Assembly (NCBI GenBank): GCA_947489665.1
Contig: CANLEH010000002.1
Coordinates: 589,037-653,036 of the forward strand
Source of the DNA: an uncultured Roseicyclus sp.
Lineage (GTDB): Bacteria; Pseudomonadota; Alphaproteobacteria; Rhodobacterales; Rhodobacteraceae
Reading direction: 5' to 3'
DNA: 64,000 nt
Shown: piece by piece, positions 35,321 through 43,830 of the stretch
Layout: each line of letters begins with the position of its first letter
Numbering within the stretch: the stretch's first letter is position 1
The notes under the pieces: generated by a model
Databases searched by the model: none
Seen by the model: only the letters and a program-made list of their open reading frames with translations
What the model was told of the DNA's origin: nothing
Program-made: the position numbers and the translations under genes

Positions 35321-35794
35321 TCAGCGGTAGCGAATGCGCAGCGTCGTCAGGCAATAGCTGTTGCGGTACGAGCCTACCCATATGTTGTACGTGCCATCAC
35401 CCATCGCTGGAAGCGGGATCGCTGGGTCAAGGCCGCGTCCTATGGTGGAATTGTCGTCATCGAATGCGATTTGGCCTGTTGGCAGCTCGATCAACAGGGT
35501 CGGATCACAATCGCTTTCCGCAACCACTTCCAACCCGCGAGCCGCCGCATTGGTCAGACGCAGGGTCAGGGTCGGCGCCACGTTCACGTAGCCCACCATA
35601 TAGAACGCTTCACAGTCCCAAGCGTCGATTTGCGTGCCAGCGATCACTTCGGTGCGGATGCCACGGTTCAACGACGATCCATCCACGTCCACGACACTGC
35701 CGGTGGACCCGAGGGCGGGGCATTGCTGCGCCGAAGCGGCGACCGTTCCAGCCAGCGTGACCAATGAGGCAAGAGCAAGGGTCTTGATGCGCAT
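35321..35794 (-). CDS. Small exported beta-rich protein
   Basis: A 157-residue protein with a signal peptide (LALASLVTLAGTVAASAQ, cleavage after Ala-Ser-Ala). The mature part has Asp/Asn-rich strands typical of pre-peptidase C-terminal-like beta-sandwich domains: DCDPTLLIELPTGQIAFDDDN and GDGTYNIWVGSYRN. Such domains often bind Ca or act in export. Four Cys (in QQCPAL, DCEAFY, DCDPTLL and YCLTTL) could form two disulfides. The ATG directly after the poly-pyrimidine stretch was chosen over an upstream start. Role unknown. Confidence 0.75.
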   Translation of the reverse strand: MRIKTLALASLVTLAGTVAASAQQCPALGSTGSVVDVDGSSLNRGIRTEVIAGTQIDAWDCEAFYMVGYVNVAPTLTLRLTNAAARGLEVVAESDCDPTLLIELPTGQIAFDDDNSTIGRGLDPAIPLPAMGDGTYNIWVGSYRNSYCLTTLRIRYR

Positions 35795-35935
35795 CCAATA
35801 TTTCCTTTTACGAAGCGTGTGAGCAGGTAACAGATTGAATATTCGAGAGTTTTGAGCAGATGCGTCAAGGGCATCTGTGCGATTGCCTTTGGGATCGCAA
35901 AGGTGCTGCGCAGAAAGCATAGCGAAAAGGACAGG

Positions 35936-37243
35936 TCAGCGCGGCAGCGTCAGCTCCACCTTCAGCCCGCCCATGGACGCGCTCTGGCCGAAGGCAAGTC
36001 GACCGCCGTGCCTGCGTGCAATATCGTCGGCAATCGCAAGGCCCAAACCAACCCCAGAGCCTTTGTTTTGGTTGCGCGCTTCATCGAGGCGAATGAAGGG
36101 TCGCAAGGCGTCGGCGCGGCGTTCTTCGGGGATACCAGGGCCGTCATCCTCCACCGTGAATTGTAATGCGCGGTCCAGAAGCGTCACTCCCACTTTAGCA
36201 CGGTTTCCATAGCGCAATGCGTTGGAGACGAGGTTCATCAGCGCACGTTGAACGGCCATCGGGCGCATCAGTACGGTCTGCGCGTCTTCAGACGCCGCAA
36301 ATTCCACCTCATTCCCACCGCGGCGCGCATTTTCGACGACCTTTGTTGCAACAGCGACAGGGTCGCTCGGCTCCGGGTCATCCAGTGCCTCACCCCGAAC
36401 GAAATCGAGGAAGGTGTTGAGCAGTGCCTCCATCTCTTCGACATCCTGGATCAGATCTTCGCGGTCAGGCCCCTCCTCCATCATGCCCAATGCAAGGCGC
36501 ATGCGGGTGAGAGGGGTGCGCAGATCATGGCTGACGCCAGACAACATCAACGTACGCTGTTCCATATGCCCTTCGATGCGGGCGCGCATGTCAAGAAACG
36601 CATGACCGGCAGAGCGTACTTCGGTCGCGCCGGAGGGGTGATAATCAACCGACCGTCCCTTGCCGAACGCTTCCGCCGCCCCAGAAAGCCTTCGGATCGG
36701 GCGCAACTGGTTGCGCAAGAACAAATAGGCCACAAGCGTCATCAAGATGCCGGTTGCCACCATGATCACCAGCAATTGGTGTGGCGCCGGGGATGATGCC
36801 CGCCGCCGTGCTGTGGTAAACGCTACTGGCGCGGCAGCACCGCGATCGACGAGGATCTGCACTTCGCTTTGATTGCTGCGCAGGTCGATCCCAACCGTTC
36901 CCGGCACCATGGCCTCTATCACGTCACCCACGGTTATCCCTGAGATATCGTAGAAATACCGCTGGGTGCCGCCCTCAAAACGCGGCTCTCCGATCTCAAT
37001 CTCCAAGGCCTCGGCCACGTCCGCTGCGGCATCGGGCCCCTGGCTGTCCCAGGTCTGCAAAATGAGGTTCAGATCAAGGCTGAGCGCGCGCGACAATTGC
37101 TCGGCCACATCTTCGAAATGGCGCTGCAAGAAGACGGAGCTGACGACAAGCTGAATGGTAACAACAGGGACGATCAGGATGAGCGCCGCGCGCCCATAAA
37201 GGCCACGGGGCAGAAACTGTTTGATCCAACGCTCAATCCGCAT
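35936..37243 (-). CDS. EnvZ/OmpR-type sensor histidine kinase
   Basis: A 435-residue two-span membrane kinase. TM helices lie at about 19-40 and 157-176, enclosing a ~115-residue periplasmic sensor, then HAMP (about 177-230), HisKA with phospho-acceptor His239 in SGVSHDLRTPLTR, and HATPase_c with N box (NLVSNALRYG), G1 (DDGPGIP) and G2 (GSGVGLGLAI). This is the EnvZ layout. No response-regulator gene lies next to it in the window, so its partner is unknown. A longer start with 25 unconserved residues was not used. Confidence 0.9.
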   Translation of the reverse strand: MRIERWIKQFLPRGLYGRAALILIVPVVTIQLVVSSVFLQRHFEDVAEQLSRALSLDLNLILQTWDSQGPDAAADVAEALEIEIGEPRFEGGTQRYFYDISGITVGDVIEAMVPGTVGIDLRSNQSEVQILVDRGAAAPVAFTTARRRASSPAPHQLLVIMVATGILMTLVAYLFLRNQLRPIRRLSGAAEAFGKGRSVDYHPSGATEVRSAGHAFLDMRARIEGHMEQRTLMLSGVSHDLRTPLTRMRLALGMMEEGPDREDLIQDVEEMEALLNTFLDFVRGEALDDPEPSDPVAVATKVVENARRGGNEVEFAASEDAQTVLMRPMAVQRALMNLVSNALRYGNRAKVGVTLLDRALQFTVEDDGPGIPEERRADALRPFIRLDEARNQNKGSGVGLGLAIADDIARRHGGRLAFGQSASMGGLKVELTLPR

Positions 37244-37368
37244 GGCTTGCCTATAACCGGTCTGTGCAGGACGTGACAGGTTTGACGCGCCCGACCGCAC
37301 CAATATAGTCGTCCGCAACGGCGTTCCCGCCCATCAGACCGGAGGCCCGGCCCCTGCCCCATGATCGC

Positions 37369-38238
37369 TTGAAGCCCGGTTTGCGTCGCGTCACGGCACC
37401 GAACCCGTCGCCCATGACATATACCGGCACACAAACCTATTTGGTTGGCGAGGGCGACGTGGTGGTCATTGACCCCGGCCCGGCCATCCCGGCCCATCAC
37501 GATGCAATTCTTGCTGCATTATCCCCGGGAGAGCGGATCGTGCAGGTCCTTGTCACCCATTCGCACCTGGATCATTCACCGCTGGCACGCCCTCTGTCCG
37601 AGACAACCGGCGCGCCGATCTATGCGGCTGGCCCCTCCGACTGGGGGCGCAGCCCGGTGATGCAGGGGCTTGCCGATGGGGGGCTTGTTGGCGGTGGAGA
37701 AGGCGTGGACCTTTTATTTGCACCTGATGAGCCGCTCGCAGCCTGGAGCGAAATTGATGGGCCGTGGGGCCGGATCGACGTGATCCCAACGCCCGGGCAC
37801 ATGGCCAACCATTTGAGTTTCGCCTGGGACGGTGCGTTGTTTTCAGGTGATTTGGTGATGGGGTGGTCAACATCGCTTGTTTCGCCCCCGGACGGCGACA
37901 TGACCCAATTCATGGGGTCCTTGAAACGGCTCATCATGCGGGAGGGCGACACGGTCTACTATCCGGGCCACGGCGACCCGATCCTGGACCCGATTGCCCG
38001 CTGCAAAGAGTTGATGACGCACCGCAAGGGCCGGGAGGCGCAGATTCTCGCAGCGTTGTCGGAGATAGGTCCGTCAAATGCCCAAACCCTCGCCGCGCAC
38101 ATCTACACCGACGTGGCGCCCGCCCTCTTGCCTGCCGCGGCCCGTAACGTCCTTGCACACCTGATCGATCTTTCCGAACGCTCCTTGATCGCAAGTAACG
38201 GTCCCATCGCCGCCGACACCACTTTTACGCGCGAGTGA
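37369..38238 (+). CDS. MBL-fold metallohydrolase (LACTB2-like)
   Basis: A 289-residue metallo-beta-lactamase-fold protein. The metal-binding HxHxDH motif reads THSHLDHS near residue 63, further His in PGHMANHLSF near 143 and YPGHGDPI near 200, and Asp in LFSGDLVMG near 162. A C-terminal winged helix fits the LACTB2-like group, which includes a human endoribonuclease. The start is a TTG; the only nearby ATG is out of frame and quickly reaches a stop. The tRNA-Asn gene follows 59 bases later. Confidence 0.88.
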   Translation: MKPGLRRVTAPNPSPMTYTGTQTYLVGEGDVVVIDPGPAIPAHHDAILAALSPGERIVQVLVTHSHLDHSPLARPLSETTGAPIYAAGPSDWGRSPVMQGLADGGLVGGGEGVDLLFAPDEPLAAWSEIDGPWGRIDVIPTPGHMANHLSFAWDGALFSGDLVMGWSTSLVSPPDGDMTQFMGSLKRLIMREGDTVYYPGHGDPILDPIARCKELMTHRKGREAQILAALSEIGPSNAQTLAAHIYTDVAPALLPAAARNVLAHLIDLSERSLIASNGPIAADTTFTRE

Positions 38239-38297
38239 AATTTTCCGGTTTCACCTACTGGACGGCCCAAAATCGCCTTGCTATACGCGCCCTCAGT

Positions 38298-38372
38298 TCC
38301 GGCGTAGCTCAGCGGTAGAGCAGTTGACTGTTAATCAATTGGTCGTAGGTTCGATCCCTACCGCCGGAGCCA
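38298..38372 (+). tRNA. tRNA-Asn (anticodon GTT), integration target
   Basis: A 75-nt cloverleaf: acceptor TCCGGCG/CGCCGGA, D arm GCTCAGCGGTAGAGC, anticodon stem GTTGA/TCAAT with loop CTGTTAA, T arm GTAGG-TTCGATC-CCTAC, discriminator G and genomic CCA. Its 3' two-thirds is repeated 6.9 kb away at the far end of an integrated element, while this copy is intact. Confidence 0.97.
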
Positions 38373-38376
38373 ATTT
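38328..38376 (+). repeat. attL: 49-bp direct repeat in tRNA-Asn 3' end
   Basis: The sequence from the anticodon loop of tRNA-Asn through CCA plus ATTT matches the second copy base for base over 49 bp; the flanks differ right outside on both sides. This marks the crossover region of a tyrosine recombinase that uses the tRNA as its attachment site. Confidence 0.92.
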
Positions 38377-38900
38377 CACTAAATAAATCAACACACTAAC
38401 AGCGATCAGGCTTTCTGCCTTGTCCGCGCCCAAATGCTTCGGAAGCATGGCGGAAGCAGTAGCGCAGACATTCTGAACGTGTTTCGACGGCAACAGGTCT
38501 AGAAACTCTTGTGGTCAGACGTCGTACAAAAGCAGTCCGCACCTACCCTCGCTGCGCTCGGCGCGTCTTACGCGCGGGATGTCGGCCCGCTCTCAACCGC
38601 TCCGCCAAGAACTACACCCGAGGGGGCCATTCGCCATGGCCCCCTTCTCAATCCCCCCAGGCACTGCCCGATAGATAGACGGGAAGCGAATGGCACTCGG
38701 CTGCCAGTAACTCTACTTTGCCGGTGCTACTGTGCAATTCGTCGTTCTTCCCATTCGCCGGAGGGGCATAATCTGGTACACTCGATCTCCCTCCCAGTAG
38801 GATAAAACAAAATCACCACAACAACTTTCCAAATTAACCTCGTTGAAGTTCTCACCTCGATTATCCATGGTGAGCGTCAAAATCTTGAAAGCAAGCTCTC
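38377..38900. other. Gene-poor left end of the element
   Basis: I see no convincing gene in these ~520 bases. They hold a perfect 9-bp stem-loop (GGGGGCCAT-TCGCC-ATGGCCCCC, 38622-38644) with a short pyrimidine tail, possibly a terminator or replication-linked structure. A 98-residue frame here has unconstrained composition and no ribosome-binding site. The last ~100 bases are A/T-rich and presumably carry the promoter of the SIR2-kinase gene. Confidence 0.6.
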
Positions 38901-41309
38901 ATGCCTTATGACTCGAACCAGCCCAACCTTAAACGCCTCAAAAGGAGCTATTCTGAAGCGTTTCGCCGAACGGTGTTCTTTGTTGGGGCAGGGTCAAGCA
39001 CAGAAGTAGGTTTGCCAAATTGGTATGACTTGGCAAATGGACTTCTCGCAGAGCTAGATGCAGCAACTCCTACATCAGCATTAGATCAAGATCTCCTGGA
39101 TGAATTCAATATTGCACAGGAACACTTGGAGAATGGTCGTTTATGGGACTTTTTCGGGGCAGTTGAACGGCATTGGACGCAACTTTACGAAGACTATCTG
39201 AACGAGGTGTTTTCCGACGACAAGCTTCGAAGCTGCGAAATTCCAAGTGTCTATCGGCGCATCTGGCGCATGCGCAACGTCGGGCAGATCATGACGTTAA
39301 ACATTGATGGGTTGGTTCGCAGGGCATATGAAGATGCTTTCGGACCCAAAGCGCCTCAACTTCTCGAGTTTCCTGGCACAAACGTTTTGGACAGCAAGTC
39401 CTATTTTTCGCGCAACTATCCAGTCGTTCTGAACCTCCACGGTATCCACTCGCAGCGTACCACTTGGGTAATGAACGCAAGCGAACGGGACAAGCTCTTC
39501 TCGAATATGCGTGGCGGAAGCTACCTTAGTTTTCTTCGACACGTTTTTGAAAATTACAATATTGTATTTGTTGGGGTAAATATTCGCGATATAGCGATTT
39601 CGCCAATTATCGAGGAAATCTCACAGTCTGGCCTACTTCAGGACCATTATTGGATAGTGCCAAATATCAGTACAGACAATTATTCGTGGGCGCAAAGGAA
39701 TGGCGTTCGCACGATCAATTATGAACCAGAAAAATCGGATTCTGGGAGCGCAGCACACTCGACAGTGATCAACTCAATTCTGGACGAGGTGGAGGCATTT
39801 AGGTCGTTTGACCGACCGGCAATTTTGCCGGAAAGGGCCATCTTTGAGGGAAGGAGCTTTCCTAAAACACCTGAACTCACTCAGGAAGCAGCTCAAGAGC
39901 CGATCTCTGCGCGTAATAAGCTTGATGCCCGTATTGAGTTCCTAGGACGGGAGCATGGATTTGATGGAAATCAGGTCGCTGGTTTCATCAACGAGTATTC
40001 GATCCCACTCGAGCTAACTTCAATTACCGGTACGACGGAGCCGTTCAACTTGCTCGAAGATATTGTTCTTAGTACGCTGGTAAGCTCTTCAAATTCTTCA
40101 AATGTATGGTTAGCGCTTCAAAACGATGGCACTACCATGTGCGCGGTAAAGTCTCTAAGCGGTCAAGCCCACAAGGACCCTGTCGAAAGAGAGAGCTTTC
40201 GCCGGGGTATCGAGTCTCTTTATCAGCTGAACACAACAAACCAATCTGTTGCACCCAGGTTTCTTTTCCACACAAACGTCCCATTGTCCGTCGCAATGGA
40301 ATTCATAAATGGCGCATCTTTGGCCGAGATACTTGATAGCTCACCAAATGTAGTTCGGGATTTCTGGTTGGAGTCATTTCTGAAGATCGCGCGCTCACTG
40401 CTGGTTTGCCATGTTTCAGAGGGCGAAGTGTTGCATCGGGATTTGAAACCCAAAAACATCTTGTTTGAAGGTGCCTACGCCGGATGTGATTCCGACGACT
40501 TTCACCAAGCGACGGTAAGATTCATCAATTTTGATATGTCATGGCACAAGTTTAGCGTGGGTAACACTAAATCCGTATCAGCGGATGAAGTCGGCTACTA
40601 CGCTCCAGAGCAGCGCAGTATGGAGAACTCAGACACCCCTCGCTCAACGAGGACCGATGTCTACATGCTGGGCATGGTGCTGTTGTACCTGATTTCCGAA
40701 GCGCCCCCACCCGAGGGCGGCGCAAGATTGGACGGATGGGAAAGCTACCTGCGAACAAAAGTTGGTTCGCGCTTTCAAGACGAGCTGATCCGCTCTAGGT
40801 TGGCTCGCCTTTTGCAACGGATGACAAGCGTCAACGTGGATGAGCGACCCGATCTTAGAAGCGTCATAACGGAATTGGAAATAGTCGACCTAGCTGAACA
40901 GTCGAAGTGGCAGTCGGTTGACCCGGATCTGTTTGTCGAAAAAACTATGACCGAGCTTGGATACGACTACGGTTGGAATGACGACGAGCTCAAGGGTTAT
41001 GTCAAAACGCCACGCCAAATTGAGCTTACATTGTCTTATCAACACAGAGGTCAGCGAATTCGTTTGGATTGGATGAGGCAGAGGGACGATGGCACCGATC
41101 GAAAGAATTTTGGGGGCAAGTTGGGTGAGCTTTCGGCCAAAGTCAAACAACAGCTGAAGGACTACGGGTGGGAAGTGGAAGAAGGCGGTGGCCATCACAG
41201 CAGGTCAATCTCCGCCCATATCAGACATGCTTTGGTCGTCAACGAGCCAGAGCGCTTCTTCGAGTTCACAAGGAATGTTGTCAATCGACTAATGGGCAAC
41301 ATTAGTTGA
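38901..41309 (+). CDS. SIR2-like domain fused to Hanks-type Ser/Thr kinase (putative defence protein)
   Basis: An 802-residue protein. Residues ~20-300 form a SIR2-type NAD-binding domain: GAGSS at 29-33, TLNIDG at 132-137 and LHG at 179-181 (His180 as likely catalytic base). A linker of ~80 residues leads to a kinase domain (about 385-665): AVK with Lys417, HRDLKPKN at 512-519 with Asp514 and Asn519, an APE loop at 568-570, and a DVYMLG helix start at 586-591. The glycine loop is Ser/Asn-rich, and the DFG site reads Asn-Phe-Asp (543-545). The C-terminal ~130 residues are unassigned. SIR2 domains in bacterial defence typically deplete NAD+. It is alone in its direction within a tRNA-linked element. 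No clear ribosome-binding site is seen. Confidence 0.88.
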   Translation: MPYDSNQPNLKRLKRSYSEAFRRTVFFVGAGSSTEVGLPNWYDLANGLLAELDAATPTSALDQDLLDEFNIAQEHLENGRLWDFFGAVERHWTQLYEDYLNEVFSDDKLRSCEIPSVYRRIWRMRNVGQIMTLNIDGLVRRAYEDAFGPKAPQLLEFPGTNVLDSKSYFSRNYPVVLNLHGIHSQRTTWVMNASERDKLFSNMRGGSYLSFLRHVFENYNIVFVGVNIRDIAISPIIEEISQSGLLQDHYWIVPNISTDNYSWAQRNGVRTINYEPEKSDSGSAAHSTVINSILDEVEAFRSFDRPAILPERAIFEGRSFPKTPELTQEAAQEPISARNKLDARIEFLGREHGFDGNQVAGFINEYSIPLELTSITGTTEPFNLLEDIVLSTLVSSSNSSNVWLALQNDGTTMCAVKSLSGQAHKDPVERESFRRGIESLYQLNTTNQSVAPRFLFHTNVPLSVAMEFINGASLAEILDSSPNVVRDFWLESFLKIARSLLVCHVSEGEVLHRDLKPKNILFEGAYAGCDSDDFHQATVRFINFDMSWHKFSVGNTKSVSADEVGYYAPEQRSMENSDTPRSTRTDVYMLGMVLLYLISEAPPPEGGARLDGWESYLRTKVGSRFQDELIRSRLARLLQRMTSVNVDERPDLRSVITELEIVDLAEQSKWQSVDPDLFVEKTMTELGYDYGWNDDELKGYVKTPRQIELTLSYQHRGQRIRLDWMRQRDDGTDRKNFGGKLGELSAKVKQQLKDYGWEVEEGGGHHSRSISAHIRHALVVNEPERFFEFTRNVVNRLMGNIS

Positions 41310-41451
41310 TTTGCTGACAACGCGCGTGGCCACCATCTACTCAAACTTGTTACGCGTAACTACAGTCGGACTGACCGGAAAGCATTGTGGAGATCTGCCC
41401 AAGCATTAACACATTTTTTATTGGCTTTTGAAGCGAACTTCCATTGCCGCT

Positions 41452-42606
41452 CTACGCACATAGCAACGCGCTATACTTCTTTCTTGCATCCCTCAGGCGA
41501 TCAGCAATTGGCCTCGAGCTTTGTTCGACGCAAGCTTGTAAACGCCACGGCAAGTCTTCTAGGAAGGCATCGATGTCAGACGCTTCCACGCCCTCCAGCG
41601 CTGCAAATGTGATCGCATGGCCAGCAGTCAGTTTCAAAAATTCGTTCTGCTTGTGGCGAAGATCTTCCGCTGTAAGAGCGGCCTCATCAATCTTTAGTTC
41701 GTGCTCGAAAAGATCGTTTGATAGCACATCGCGTAGAACTTCCCAGTTTGGGTGCACCGTCCAGTCTGTACGGTCTGCACTATCTGATGGAACGCGGAGC
41801 TCTATGTCATGGGTGAGTTTCTGCAACTCGACAGCGAGACCGGTGTAAAGACTGACCCAACCTTTGATCCCAGCCCGATCTCGCAAGGCACGCTTCGCCA
41901 AACGAAATTCTGATCTCCAAACCCGGCTTCCTGCAGGATCGGAGTAATCGAGCGCCGGTTGTCCCAAGCGCTCCATGGCCTCGTCCCAAATGAAGAACCA
42001 ATCCAACTTGTTCTTCGCCAACGCTTCCTCGCGCTTATCGTAGACGATGACCTGTCTTCCCGGCATCTTTCCGAAGGTTGCGGAGGAGACACGTCCGGAT
42101 CGACCGTTCACACGTGCATCCGATAATTCGAGGTAAGTGCTACTCTTTGTTTGCGAATGCGTTACGAAATCGTATGGGTCGAGAACGAACCCTGGATCAT
42201 GGAAATCGATGGCGTAGTCGACGCGTCGAATACTCACCCCATCGTTTGGTACCGCGCAACCGAGGGCATCTAACATCAAGTCGATATCCTGGCGGACGTA
42301 GTCGATTCCCTTCATTGCAAGCGGACGCGCACGACTTGAATATGCGAGACCCCAAGGATCCTTCGCGTTTGGTTTCTTTATCGTCCAGATACCTCGGCGC
42401 GGGCCTGCATCGAGCACAAACGCGTAGCCACCTATTCCACCAGAGGGACCGACCTCGAAGCGAACGCCATTTAGATCAATGCCCACACCCTGCTTGACGG
42501 CCTCGGCCTCGTCTTTGGCGGATTTAAGTCGAGCAACTAGCTCCGGCGAGATCGTTGATCTGAATGAAATATCAAGCCCATCGAAGCCTGCATGAAGGAG
42601 GATCAT
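41452..42606 (-). CDS. Rep_trans-like replication initiation factor
   Basis: A 384-residue protein resembling the replication-initiation-factor (Rep_trans) family of rolling-circle plasmids and integrative elements. Supporting features are an RRVDYAIDF segment near residue 143 (the family's R-x-D-x-A-x-D motif) and a VIVYDKREEAL segment near 195, where Tyr-x-Lys...Glu is the usual nicking centre. The start ATG is set at MILLHAGFDGLD, since an upstream extension is Gly/Lys/Pro-rich. Such proteins nick the element's origin to replicate or mobilise it. Immediately upstream is a G/C-rich hairpin. Confidence 0.68.
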   Translation of the reverse strand: MILLHAGFDGLDISFRSTISPELVARLKSAKDEAEAVKQGVGIDLNGVRFEVGPSGGIGGYAFVLDAGPRRGIWTIKKPNAKDPWGLAYSSRARPLAMKGIDYVRQDIDLMLDALGCAVPNDGVSIRRVDYAIDFHDPGFVLDPYDFVTHSQTKSSTYLELSDARVNGRSGRVSSATFGKMPGRQVIVYDKREEALAKNKLDWFFIWDEAMERLGQPALDYSDPAGSRVWRSEFRLAKRALRDRAGIKGWVSLYTGLAVELQKLTHDIELRVPSDSADRTDWTVHPNWEVLRDVLSNDLFEHELKIDEAALTAEDLRHKQNEFLKLTAGHAITFAALEGVEASDIDAFLEDLPWRLQACVEQSSRPIADRLRDARKKYSALLCA

Positions 42607-42635
42607 TGGTTTGTTGTCCGTATTAGGTTTCTGAG

Positions 42636-42658
42636 AGGGGGTGTTACATAAACCCCCT
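42636..42658. promoter_or_regulatory. Hairpin upstream of the Rep-like gene (candidate origin or leader)
   Basis: AGGGGG, an 11-base loop TGTTACATAAA and CCCCCT form a 6-bp stem just ahead of the Rep-like start codon. Next to it, CCCCTTTGGGG offers an alternative pairing. Rolling-circle nick sites are often exposed in such loops, but this could equally be an attenuating leader. Confidence 0.35.
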
Positions 42659-42756
42659 TTGGGGCCTTCACCGCCGCGCTTGGCCGCACACCGCACGCCC
42701 CGCCTGACGGCGGCAGCGCGCGGTCGCGCGTCTAATCTGAGCGGGTGCGAGGCAGA

Positions 42757-42990
42757 TCATTGGGAGGTGCTGCCCTTCCGACGGGAATCGACCCAAGCAA
42801 GGACGTCGGATCGGCGGTACCGCACCGAACGTCCAAGTTTGAAAAACTCCGGTCCCTGTCCAGTTACGCGCCATTTCTGGATTGTGCGAACTGAATGGCA
42901 GATGAGATCAGCCACAGCGCGCTCGTCGAGTAGCCCTTGCGGATCAGATCCAGGGGGTGACGCGATGCTTCCATCCATTTGACGCTCCAT
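42757..42990 (-). CDS. AlpA/excisionase-like helix-turn-helix protein
   Basis: A 77-residue MerR/AlpA-type DNA-binding protein: LLDERAVADLICHSVRTIQKWRVTGQGPEFFKLGRSVRYRRSDVLAWV has the helix-turn-helix and wing of the family (about residues 20-68). AlpA-like proteins act as excisionases or activators of integrase in prophages and integrative elements. It lies between the Rep-like gene and the unknown-function gene. An ATG four codons downstream (MDGS) is a possible alternative start. Confidence 0.85.
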   Translation of the reverse strand: MERQMDGSIASPPGSDPQGLLDERAVADLICHSVRTIQKWRVTGQGPEFFKLGRSVRYRRSDVLAWVDSRRKGSTSQ

Positions 42991-43074
42991 TGCGATTGCG
43001 ATGGGGCGAACCTAGTAAGCGCGGTTTTGAAAATCGCTTGAAACCGTGCACGAAATTACTTGGTGCGGAGGAGA

Positions 43075-43830
43075 CTAATTCTGTAAGTTCTTGGCTTTGC
43101 GATGGAATTCCAAAAAGCTCCTAAGCTTGTTTATGGTTTCGTGTTCGGTTTGATCGGGATCCAACGGCCTGAACGCGGCCACGCAAAACCGCGCGGCGTC
43201 AGAAATGGCGCCACCTGCTTTGGCATCGTAGGTGAAATCGCGTCCAAGAGTAGAACACCACATGGATGCGATTGACCGTACCCATTCGTTGAAAGCCAGG
43301 TCGCGCTTAGGGCCCGGTTTTCCACGAAACTGACCCTCCAGTTGCTCGACGATGTAAGCGCGCCCCGCCAGCGCATCAAGCATCGCAACTATCTCGGAGA
43401 TAGAAGCTGTGTGAGGCTGGAAACTCGGCCCGGACTCCACTGAGAGCCTGATCTCATACAGGCTCCAATCGTCGAGTAGCTCTCCTCTTACCTCATATTT
43501 GTTCGGGCCTTCGTCAAACCATTGCGGTGCCTCGCCCAGGCTTCTCCACACTTCTTCCGGCAAGGATTTGAGCTTCTCGCTCGTAGCGCTGAGATTCGCG
43601 CTGATCCTAGCGAGAGCTTGTCTGATCGATGAGACTTGGCTTTGGTCGCGGGCGCGCCACTCGTGCCATCTTTGACCTGCGATCTTCAACTCGCGCGCGA
43701 ACTGCTCAGTCAATTCGACGGGAACGTCAAATTCTTTCGTGATGTCTTGAAGCAGCGACTCTGAGTAGAAGTCTATCAACCTCGCCTCGTCCGCTGCTTC
43801 GTATTCGCGATCCCGATATTGCCCAATCAT
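43075..43830 (-). CDS. Unknown protein coupled to the integrase
   Basis: A 251-residue soluble protein I do not recognise. The N-terminal part is acidic and helical (YEAADEARLIDFYSESLLQDITKEF). A second half has a conserved-looking AGRAYIVEQLEGQFRGKPGPKRDLAFNEWVRSIASMWCSTLGRDFTYDAKAGG block. No membrane segment, nuclease or NTPase motif is evident. Its ATG overlaps the integrase stop by 4 bases, so it is produced with the integrase and could affect excision or another element function. Family identity would need a profile search. Confidence 0.65.
   Translation of the reverse strand: MIGQYRDREYEAADEARLIDFYSESLLQDITKEFDVPVELTEQFARELKIAGQRWHEWRARDQSQVSSIRQALARISANLSATSEKLKSLPEEVWRSLGEAPQWFDEGPNKYEVRGELLDDWSLYEIRLSVESGPSFQPHTASISEIVAMLDALAGRAYIVEQLEGQFRGKPGPKRDLAFNEWVRSIASMWCSTLGRDFTYDAKAGGAISDAARFCVAAFRPLDPDQTEHETINKLRSFLEFHRKAKNLQN

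Noticed and set aside
38509..38805. 98-residue plus-strand frame at the left end of the element
   Set aside because: Composition is unconstrained (Pro/Arg/Ser-rich), there is no ribosome-binding site, and it runs through a perfect hairpin.
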